A stretch of 5,183 nucleotides of DNA from ZC4RG30 sp039800965 (GTDB taxonomy: Bacteria > Pseudomonadota > Gammaproteobacteria > Steroidobacterales > Steroidobacteraceae), in NCBI GenBank assembly GCA_039800965.1, contig JBDLPS010000260.1, positions 1-5,183 of the forward strand. Direction: 5' to 3'. Shown here one piece after another: positions 1 to 5,183 of this stretch (position 1 is its first letter; every line of letters begins with the position of its first letter). A program made the translations under genes and the position numbers. Below the pieces are notes generated by a model. The model saw only the letters and a program-made list of their open reading frames with translations. It searched no databases and was not told the DNA's origin.

Positions 1-705
1 AACGGCAAGGCCATCAGCCGCAGCACCTTCGACTTCTACGTGCAGGGCGTGACCGGCAAGCCGGCCACCGAGGCCAGCGCGGACCAGAAGGCGCAGTTGC
101 TCGAAAACCTGATCCGGGGCGAGCTCGTCGCTGCCGATGCCGAGAAGACCGGCGTGGCCAGGCAGCCGGAAACCCGCGCGATCCTCGAACTGACGCGGCT
201 GAACGTTCTCCAGCAGCAGGCCTCGCAGGGGTTCCTCAAGGAGCACAAGGCGACCGACGAAGACCTGAGGAAGGAATACGAGGCGCAGATCGCCTCGATG
301 CCGAAGACCGAGTTCCATGCCAGGCACATCCTCGTGGCGACCGAGGCCTTTGCGAAGAAGCTCATCGAGCAGCTAGACAAGGGAGCGAAGTTCGAGGATC
401 TGGCGCGCAAGGAGTCGATGGATCCCTCGAAGGACAATGGCGGCGATCTGGGCTGGTTCTCGCCGGACCGCATGGTGCCGCCTTTCTCGCAGGCCGTCGC
501 AGCGCTGACCAAGGGCAGCTACACCAAGGCCCCGGTGCAGACGCAGTACGGCTGGCACGTGATCCGCCTCGAGGAAACGCGTGACGTCGCGCCGCCGCCG
601 TTCGACAGCGTGAAGGACCGCCTCGTGCAGATCGTCGACGGCAAGAAGTTCAAGGCCTATGCCGACGACCTCGCCAAGGCAGCCAAGATCGAGAAGAAGC
701 TCTGA
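1..705 (+). CDS. Parvulin-type peptidyl-prolyl cis-trans isomerase (SurA/PpiC-like), 5' partial
   Basis: The reading frame is open from the first base to the TGA at 703-705, giving the last 234 residues. It catalyses cis-trans isomerisation of prolyl peptide bonds, and relatives of this layout usually act as folding helpers for exported proteins in the periplasm. The first visible residues, NGKAISRSTFDFY, resemble the 'VNGK.I' start of the mature SurA/PpiC-like N-terminal domain. I infer that only a short stretch, including any signal peptide, is missing to the left. Residues 1 to about 100 form a helical, charged chaperone-like segment. The rotamase domain follows at roughly residues 103-195, with three family landmarks: HARHIL (about 316-333), GGDLGWF (439-459) and YGWHVI (547-564). 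A lysine-rich helical tail ends the protein. The GTG at 40 is internal and not the start. The family call is firm. The exact subfamily (PpiC, PpiD or SurA-like) and the location are inferred. Confidence 0.92.
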   Translation, partial: NGKAISRSTFDFYVQGVTGKPATEASADQKAQLLENLIRGELVAADAEKTGVARQPETRAILELTRLNVLQQQASQGFLKEHKATDEDLRKEYEAQIASMPKTEFHARHILVATEAFAKKLIEQLDKGAKFEDLARKESMDPSKDNGGDLGWFSPDRMVPPFSQAVAALTKGSYTKAPVQTQYGWHVIRLEETRDVAPPPFDSVKDRLVQIVDGKKFKAYADDLAKAAKIEKKL

Positions 706-713
706 CGGAACTT

Positions 714-744
714 CCCCGCGGGGTGGTGGCCGACGCCACCCCGC
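714..744 (+). terminator. GC-rich hairpin downstream of the isomerase gene, possible terminator
   Basis: Nine bases after the isomerase stop codon lies a perfect inverted repeat. GCGGGGTGG at 718-726 pairs with CCACCCCGC at 736-744 around a nine-base loop, and two more pairs (one G-T) may form inside that loop. A second perfect palindrome, CCCCGCGGGG at 714-723, overlaps the left arm and could compete with it. The position right after a gene end fits a transcription terminator. There is no T-run after the stem on either strand, so a classical intrinsic terminator is not demonstrated. It could instead be an mRNA 3'-end stabiliser or a pause site. Confidence 0.45.
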
Positions 745-860
745 ACGCCGATCAGCACGTCAGAAACGTCCTACACCTCGAAACGCGGGCGTCCGATACA
801 CGCGCCGCGGCCTGGACAGCACACTCTCCTGCAACGCATCAGCCGGTGCAGAAAAATACG

Positions 861-865
861 GGTGG
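861..865 (+). promoter_or_regulatory. Probable ribosome binding site of the Fis-type gene
   Basis: GGTGG lies six bases before the ATG at 872. It is an imperfect but correctly spaced Shine-Dalgarno match. The alternative in-frame ATG at 923 has only weak purine sequence in front of it, so this site favours the upstream start. Confidence 0.35.
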
Positions 866-871
866 CAGGGC

Positions 872-1123
872 ATGCAGGAACGGGATTCGGGAACGCCGCG
901 CGCTGGCGCGGCAAACAGCGACATGCAGCGCGCAGTGCCGCTCAGCGTCGAAATCGTCATCGGCAGCTCGCTGGCCCAGGCCGAGCGCGAGCTCATCCTG
1001 GCGACGCTGGCGGCCTGCCAAGGCAACAAGACCCGGACCGCGGTTTTGCTCGGCATCAGCCTCAAGACGCTCTACAACCGGCTCAACGCCTACCAGCTCG
1101 ACACCAGCCGTCGGCGCCGTTGA
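872..1123 (+). CDS. Small orphan Fis-type helix-turn-helix DNA-binding protein
   Basis: The gene encodes 83 residues. Residues about 37-75 match the Fis/NtrC C-terminal helix-turn-helix family: an AERELILATL helix, the GNKTRTAVLLGIS turn region and the recognition helix SLKTLYNRL, followed by a basic RRRR tail at the very end. This fold binds DNA and in full-size relatives sits behind a response-receiver domain, a sigma-54 activator domain, or both. Neither is present here and no such domain is encoded upstream, so it is a stand-alone binding protein whose targets are unknown. The ATG at 872 was chosen because GGTGG precedes it. An ATG at 923 would give a 66-residue protein that still keeps the whole domain. 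The N-terminal 30 residues are not recognisable. It is not classical Fis, because the N-terminal beta-hairpin arms are not evident, so no symbol is given. It could be a remnant of a larger NtrC-type regulator, but the intact frame and conserved domain argue for a functional gene. Confidence 0.8.
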   Translation: MQERDSGTPRAGAANSDMQRAVPLSVEIVIGSSLAQAERELILATLAACQGNKTRTAVLLGISLKTLYNRLNAYQLDTSRRRR

Positions 1124-1136
1124 TCAGCCCGCGGGC
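1112..1136. repeat. Three adjacent palindromes at the convergent gene ends
   Basis: Three perfect palindromes lie almost back to back: CGGCGCCG (1112-1119), TGATCA (1121-1126, made of the two opposing stop codons) and GCCCGCGGGC (1127-1136). In addition, GGCGCC at 1113-1118 can pair with GGCGCC at 1134-1139. No T-run follows on either strand. The palindromes are directly visible. A role in termination or pausing is only a possibility, and palindromes of this size arise readily in GC-rich coding DNA. Confidence 0.4.
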
Positions 1137-3145
1137 GCCAACCCCAGCTGCTCCCGGAAGGCAGCCTCGTCGATCACCGGCACGCCCAGTTCCTTCGCCT
1201 TCCCAAGTTTGGAACCGGCATCCTCGCCCGCCAGCACGCGAGTCGTCTTTTTCGAGACGCTCCCAGCCACCTTGGCACCCCGCTCCTCAAGCAGCGCCTT
1301 GGCCTCGTCGCGTGTGAGCCCGGGCAGCGTCCCGGTCAGCACCCAGGTCTGCCCTGCCAGAGGCAGATCCGTCTTCCGGACGGGCGATCCCTCCGACCAG
1401 TGAACGCCGGCGGCGCGCAAGGCGGAAACGATGCGCCGGTTCTCGAGGTCCGCGAAGAAAGCCGCGACATGGCCCGCAATCACCGGCCCGACGTCCGGCG
1501 TGTCCTCCAGCGTCGCGGCATCGGCCGCCTGCAAGGCATCCAGCGACCCGAACTGGCGCGCGAGCGCAGCAGCAGTCGATTCGCCGACGTCCGGAATACC
1601 CAGCGCGAACAGGAACCGCGCCAGCGTCGTGGCCCTGCTGACATCGATGGCAGCGACAAGGTTGCGCGCGGACTTTTCGCCCATGCGTTCAAGGCCGGCA
1701 AGTGTCTCCCAGCCAAGTCGATAGAGATCCGCAGGGGTCTGCACCAAGTCCCGTTCGATCAGTTGTGCGATCACCGCATCACCCAGCCCATCGATATCCA
1801 TCGCGCGGCGCGCCGCGAAATGTCGCAACGCCTCTTGCCGCTGGGCACGGCAACGCAACGCGCCCGTGCACCGCGCGACGGCCTGGCCTTCGACACGCTC
1901 GACGGGTGAACCACAGACGGGACACACCACAGGCAGGCAGATCGCCGAGGCATCCGCAGGCCGGCGCTCCGGATCGACGCGGACAACCTCCGGGATCACA
2001 TCCCCGGCGCGACGGACGATGACGGTGTCGCCGATCCGGATGTCCTTGCGTGCGATCTCGTCGAGATTGTGGAGCGTGGCATTGCCGACCGTGGCGCCAC
2101 CGACCATCACCGGCTCGAGCCGCGCAACCGGCGTCAGCGCACCCGTACGACCCACCTGAAAATCGACCGCGCGCAGCACCGTGCGCGCCTCCTCCGCGGG
2201 GAACTTGTGCGCGATCGCCCAACGGGGGGCGCGTGACACGAAACCCAGTTGTTCCTGCGAAGCCAGATCGTCCACTTTGTAGACGACGCCATCGATCTGG
2301 TAAGGCAGGCTGCCACGTCGCGCCCCGAGCGCCGCGAAATACGCCAGACAGCCAGCGCCTCCCTGCACGCGCCGGGCTTCAGGCGAAGTCCGCAGCCCCC
2401 ACGCCCTCAGGCCGGCGAGCGCGTCACCGTGCCGACGAAAGGCAGGAGCACCCTCAAGGGCACCCACGGCATAGAAGTACATCTCCAGAGGCCTCGTGGC
2501 CGTCACCGCAGGGTCCAGCTGGCGCAGACTGCCCGCCGCAGCATTGCGCGGATTGACGAAAGGCTTCAGCCCCTTCTTCGCCTGCTCGAGGTTGAGACGC
2601 TCGAAGCCCTCGACCGGCATGAAGACTTCGCCGCGTGCCTCGAGAAACACCGGTGGCTGCCCCCTGAGGCGCAGGGGAACGCTGCGCAAGGTGCGGATGT
2701 TGGCGGTCACATCCTCGCCGGCCTCGCCATCGCCACGCGTTGCAGCGCGTTCGAGCACGCCGTCGCGGTAGATGACGCTGATCGCCAGCCCATCGAGCTT
2801 GGGTTCCGCGATGTAATCAACTTCTCCGGCGGAACCAAGGCGATCGCGGACACGACGATCGAATGCCAGGACGTCCTCGTCGGAAAAGGCATTGTCGAGG
2901 GACAGCATCGGCTGCGGATGCCGCACCGTGCCGAAGGCCGCCAGGGGAGCCGCGCCAACGCGCTGGGTCGGGGAGTCTGGCGTGCGCAGCCCCGGATCCG
3001 ATGCCTCCAGCTGCTGCAGCTCCCGCAAGAGCGCATCGTAGGCAAAGTCGTCGATCTCGGGATCATCGAGCACGTAGTACCGATGGTTGTGGTACTCCAG
3101 CCGTTCCCGCAGCGCCTCAGCCCGGCGCCGCGCCTCGTCGCTCAC
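1124..3145 (-). CDS. ligA: NAD-dependent DNA ligase LigA, full length
   Basis: This 673-residue protein seals single-strand nicks during replication and repair in the cytoplasm, using NAD+ to adenylate itself. Its length matches the family (E. coli has 671). The domains are in the usual order. The NMN-binding Ia region is at about 1-70 (HRYYVLDDPEIDD). The adenylation domain spans about 71-316, with AMP-accepting Lys116 in KLDG, LEARGEVFMP (168-177), DGVVYKV (285-291) and AHKFP (312-316). An OB fold follows at about 318-400. The zinc finger uses Cys408, 411, 426 and 432, the same positions as in E. coli. Helix-hairpin-helix repeats run from about 440 to 585 and a BRCT domain from about 595 to 670. 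All key residues are intact. The start is GTG at 3145-3143, overlapping the zipA stop as GTGA. It aligns well with the E. coli N-terminus and has GGGG seven bases upstream. The gene is last in smc-zipA-ligA, and its stop directly abuts the stop of the convergent Fis-type gene. Confidence 0.98.
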   Translation of the reverse strand: MSDEARRRAEALRERLEYHNHRYYVLDDPEIDDFAYDALLRELQQLEASDPGLRTPDSPTQRVGAAPLAAFGTVRHPQPMLSLDNAFSDEDVLAFDRRVRDRLGSAGEVDYIAEPKLDGLAISVIYRDGVLERAATRGDGEAGEDVTANIRTLRSVPLRLRGQPPVFLEARGEVFMPVEGFERLNLEQAKKGLKPFVNPRNAAAGSLRQLDPAVTATRPLEMYFYAVGALEGAPAFRRHGDALAGLRAWGLRTSPEARRVQGGAGCLAYFAALGARRGSLPYQIDGVVYKVDDLASQEQLGFVSRAPRWAIAHKFPAEEARTVLRAVDFQVGRTGALTPVARLEPVMVGGATVGNATLHNLDEIARKDIRIGDTVIVRRAGDVIPEVVRVDPERRPADASAICLPVVCPVCGSPVERVEGQAVARCTGALRCRAQRQEALRHFAARRAMDIDGLGDAVIAQLIERDLVQTPADLYRLGWETLAGLERMGEKSARNLVAAIDVSRATTLARFLFALGIPDVGESTAAALARQFGSLDALQAADAATLEDTPDVGPVIAGHVAAFFADLENRRIVSALRAAGVHWSEGSPVRKTDLPLAGQTWVLTGTLPGLTRDEAKALLEERGAKVAGSVSKKTTRVLAGEDAGSKLGKAKELGVPVIDEAAFREQLGLAPAG

Positions 3146-3978
3146 GCGTCAGCCCCGTCGTCCGCGGGAACCTCCGACAACGCAAGTCGCTGCGCATCCA
3201 CGGCCTGCGAATCCACCTCGCGCCCGCGCTCGTCACGCACCTGGCCTTCCAGTCGCGTCGCAAGATCGCGCGCCAACCCGAGCAGCTCGTCATAGGTCTG
3301 CAGGGGAGGCAGGGGGCCGGGCAGCACGGAGAAAAGGTGCAACCCGGTGAACTCCTGGGTGTCCATCAAGGCCTGGTCGAAGCTGCCCGGACGCAGCAGG
3401 TTCGCCGCGCTGGCGATGACGCGACCGGAGTCATCCGCCCAGTGGAAGATGTCCTGTGGCCCATGGACGAGGCCGCATCCGTTCAGGGCCTGGCGCAGCG
3501 AGCGCCCCCCGAAGCGGCGCCCCTCGCCGGGTACCACCCGCAACCAGAGAATGCGATCCTGGCGATCGGGGGGCCACTGGATCGATACCGGGACCGCGTC
3601 GGGCGTGGGGTGCTGGACTTCCGGCTCCGGCGTAACGAAAGGCTGTGACGGCTCATCCCACTGTGCTGCCGAGGGGCGGTCCACCGCCACCTCTGCGGCA
3701 AGCTGAACGCCCTCCTCCGCCTCGTCGACCAGCGTCATGTCGTCGAGCATGACGATCGGCGGATCCCGCCTCAGGTCACTGGCGCGGATATCGGGCACGT
3801 CGAGTGGAAGACCTTCCTCCGCCGACATCGCAGGTCCGTCATGCCAGGCAGCATCTTCCAGGGGCAGGTGGGGCGACTTGCGCGCTGCATGGCGCGGGCG
3901 CCTCAACTCCCACAGCGCAAGGCCCACCAGGAACACCGCCCCGAGGCCCAGCAGGATCCAGCGAAGTTCGGCGGCCAT
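3142..3978 (-). CDS. zipA: Cell division protein ZipA
   Basis: The protein has 278 residues and anchors the FtsZ ring to the inner membrane early in division. The N-terminus has the ZipA plan: a few residues outside, then a membrane segment at about 6-23 (WILLGLGAVFLVGLALW), then a basic stop-transfer patch (RRPRHAARK). Residues about 35-135 form an acidic, proline-containing linker without recognisable fold. Residues about 141-270 match the FtsZ-binding domain, including ILWLRVVP, the GCGLVHGPQDIFHW stretch, the SAANLLRPGSFD stretch and a LARDLATRLEG helix, which parallel the E. coli domain. The protein is shorter than E. coli ZipA (328), and the difference lies in the linker, which lacks the long proline/glutamine-rich tract. 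The ATG at 3978 places the membrane segment correctly. No good Shine-Dalgarno precedes it, and smc ends five bases upstream, so coupled translation is likely. Its 3' end overlaps the ligA start. Confidence 0.93.
   Translation of the reverse strand: MAAELRWILLGLGAVFLVGLALWELRRPRHAARKSPHLPLEDAAWHDGPAMSAEEGLPLDVPDIRASDLRRDPPIVMLDDMTLVDEAEEGVQLAAEVAVDRPSAAQWDEPSQPFVTPEPEVQHPTPDAVPVSIQWPPDRQDRILWLRVVPGEGRRFGGRSLRQALNGCGLVHGPQDIFHWADDSGRVIASAANLLRPGSFDQALMDTQEFTGLHLFSVLPGPLPPLQTYDELLGLARDLATRLEGQVRDERGREVDSQAVDAQRLALSEVPADDGADA
3152..3158 (-). promoter_or_regulatory. Probable ribosome binding site of ligA
   Basis: On the minus strand ACGGGGC lies within the last codons of zipA, with its GGGG seven bases before the ligA GTG. 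It is a modest Shine-Dalgarno match, but together with the GTGA overlap it supports the GTG as the true start and suggests that ligA translation is coupled to zipA. Confidence 0.35.
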
Positions 3979-3983
3979 GGCCG

Positions 3984-5183
3984 TCAGACCGCCGCGAGCC
4001 GCACGGCCTCGTCCACGTCCACGGACACCATCCGCGACACGCCGGGCTCATGCATGGTGACACCGACCAACTGCTGTGCCAGTTCCATCGTCGTCTTGTT
4101 GTGGGTGATGAAGATGAACTGCACCCGCTCGGACATCTCCCGCACGATGTCGCAGAAGCGGCCGACATTGTGCTCGTCCAGCGGAGCGTCGACTTCGTCC
4201 AGCAGACAGAACGGCGCCGGATTGAGGTCGAAGATCGAGAACACCAGCGCTACGGCCGTGAGCGCCTTCTCACCGCCGGACAACTGGTTGATCGTGCTGT
4301 TGCGCTTGCCCGGCGGGCGCGCCATGACGGCGACACCCGCAGTAAGGATGTCCTCGCCCACGATCTCGAGGTAGGCATGCCCGCCACCGAACAGGCGCGG
4401 GAACTTTTCCTTCAGCCCGTTGTTGATGCGGTTGAAGGTGTCCTCGAAGCGCGTGCGCGTTTCCTTGTCGATCTTGCGCATGGCCTCCTCGAGCGTCTCC
4501 AGCGCATCGGTGAGATCCTTCCACTGGGCATCGAGGTAGGTCTTGCGCTCTGACTGCTCCTTGAGCTCGTCGATCGCCGCAAGGTTGACCTGCCCGAGTC
4601 GCTGGAGATCCGTCGTCACCGCGGACAGGCGATCTTCCCAACCCGGCACGTCGGCCTCCTCGGCAAGCGCTTCGAGGACTTCCTCTAGGTCGAAGCGCGT
4701 GGCGGCGAACTGTTCCGCCAACGACTCACGACGGACCCGGGACTCCTGGGCCGCCATGCGCGCCGACTCCATGGCCTCGCGGCCGGCGTTGACCCGCTGC
4801 TCTGCCTGCAGGCGGCGCTCGTCCAGCAGGCGGAGTTCAGCGTCCGCCGATTCGAGCTCGCGGCGTGCTGCGGACAGTTCGGATTCGATCTCGATACGGC
4901 GCGCCAGAGCCTCGTTGAGATGCTGCTCGAGCTCTGCGATCGGATCGTCGCTGCCGCGCAGTTCTTCCTCGAGCTGCGTCTGGCGCTCGGCGATCTGGCC
5001 CTGCTGCTCGTGCATGCGCTGCAGCGCGCCGCCCATGGAGGCCTCCGTGGAGCGGCGGCCTTCCAGCTGGATCAGGACCTCGCGGACACGGGCCTGGGCC
5101 GCCTGTGCATGCTGCCGTGCCTCGTTCGTCGCGGCGCGGCGTTCCTCGCGCTCGGACTCGAGGTCGTGACGACGCGCGTCGAG
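3984..5183 (-). CDS. smc: Chromosome partition protein SMC, C-terminal part
   Basis: The frame stays open from the right edge, so the 5' part lies outside the window. The last 399 residues are present, about one third of a protein that is usually near 1,170 residues. SMC is a dimeric ATPase that compacts and helps separate chromosomes, normally together with ScpA and ScpB. Residues 1 to about 195 here are strongly charged, Glu/Arg/Ala-rich and heptad-like, fitting the returning coiled-coil arm. GQVNLAAIDE (about 197-206) marks the entry to the C-terminal head. The head contains the ABC signature LSGGEK (4266-4283), Walker B and D-loop FCLLDEVDAPLD (4176-4211) and the switch histidine in ITHNK (4095-4109), all intact. 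The ending VSVDVDEAVRLAAV is typical of proteobacterial SMC. The ATG at 5036 is internal, and the codons above it continue the coiled coil. It is the first visible gene of the smc-zipA-ligA run. The N-terminal Walker A half and hinge cannot be judged here. Confidence 0.96.
   Translation of the reverse strand, partial: LDARRHDLESEREERRAATNEARQHAQAAQARVREVLIQLEGRRSTEASMGGALQRMHEQQGQIAERQTQLEEELRGSDDPIAELEQHLNEALARRIEIESELSAARRELESADAELRLLDERRLQAEQRVNAGREAMESARMAAQESRVRRESLAEQFAATRFDLEEVLEALAEEADVPGWEDRLSAVTTDLQRLGQVNLAAIDELKEQSERKTYLDAQWKDLTDALETLEEAMRKIDKETRTRFEDTFNRINNGLKEKFPRLFGGGHAYLEIVGEDILTAGVAVMARPPGKRNSTINQLSGGEKALTAVALVFSIFDLNPAPFCLLDEVDAPLDEHNVGRFCDIVREMSERVQFIFITHNKTTMELAQQLVGVTMHEPGVSRMVSVDVDEAVRLAAV

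Larger units (their letters stand above)
706..871. other. Intergenic region between the isomerase and Fis-type genes
   Basis: This 166-base stretch carries the hairpin at 714-744 and presumably any promoter of the downstream regulator. The frame in phase with the Fis-type gene is open through this gap, but no in-frame ATG, GTG or TTG occurs between the isomerase stop and 872, and the translated residues do not resemble a known domain. A TGGACA at 813-818 resembles a -35 element, but the best -10 at standard spacing (CATCAG, 837-842) matches the consensus poorly. No convincing promoter or riboswitch can therefore be called. Confidence 0.5.

Noticed and set aside
813..842. Possible sigma-70 promoter before the Fis-type gene (TGGACA ... 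CATCAG)
   Set aside because: The -35 resembles the consensus but the -10 matches only about half of it. In GC-rich DNA this is not enough to call a promoter. A sigma-54 site was also considered, but the GG and GC elements are not at the required spacing.
659..871. Upstream extension of the Fis-type gene into the isomerase gene (start at 659)
   Set aside because: The frame is open, but the added 71 residues are Arg/Pro/Ser-rich without domain likeness, would overlap the isomerase end and the hairpin, and lack support compared with the ATG at 872.
723..1403. Plus-strand 226-codon frame overlapping the Fis-type gene and ligA
   Set aside because: It overlaps the conserved helix-turn-helix gene in another frame and runs into ligA. 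Its composition is low-complexity Ser/Arg/Ala with no family resemblance.
1400..1909. Plus-strand open frame of 169 codons opposite the ligA 3' half
   Set aside because: It is a shadow of ligA codons with no domain and no ribosome binding site seen.
2249..3295. A 348-codon open frame on the plus strand opposite ligA
   Set aside because: It lies antisense to an unmistakable ligA gene and extends into zipA. Its translation has no recognisable domain and is rich in Arg, Ala and Pro, as expected for a shadow frame in GC-rich DNA.
3804..4553. Plus-strand open frame of 249 codons opposite smc and the start of zipA
   Set aside because: The opposite strand encodes the invariant SMC ATPase motifs. 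This frame looks like a mirror of that coding sequence.

Overview
The window is a GC-rich, densely packed piece of an ordinary bacterial chromosome. It most likely comes from a gammaproteobacterium, or possibly a betaproteobacterium. The main reason is the run smc-zipA-ligA on the minus strand: ZipA is restricted largely to those groups, and smc followed by zipA and ligA is an arrangement I know from lineages such as Pseudomonas and Xanthomonas. The LigA and SMC heads also read like proteobacterial versions. Genus cannot be fixed from the sequence alone.

Layout. Positions 1-705 (+) hold the 3' part of a parvulin-type peptidyl-prolyl isomerase gene whose start lies left of the window. A 166-base gap follows, with a strong GC-rich hairpin at 718-744. 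At 872-1123 (+) is a small gene for an orphan Fis-type helix-turn-helix protein. Its stop abuts, with no spacer, the stop of ligA (1124-3145, -), a full-length NAD-dependent DNA ligase. ligA overlaps the end of zipA (3142-3978, -), an FtsZ-binding divisome protein, by four bases. zipA begins five bases after the end of smc (3984 to the right edge, -), of which only the last 399 codons are present.

How the genes work together. On the minus strand, transcription runs smc, zipA, ligA with almost no spacing, so one mRNA probably carries chromosome organisation, septal ring and DNA joining functions, with translational coupling at both junctions. The plus-strand pair converges on this operon. The isomerase is probably a periplasmic folding helper and the small protein a DNA-binding regulator. 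Nothing seen links either of them functionally to the operon.

No RNA gene, mobile element, CRISPR array or foreign island was seen, and no previously undescribed system was found. The points most worth a second look are the zero-gap convergent stops inside a cluster of palindromes, the orphan Fis-type protein, and the overlapping gene junctions.
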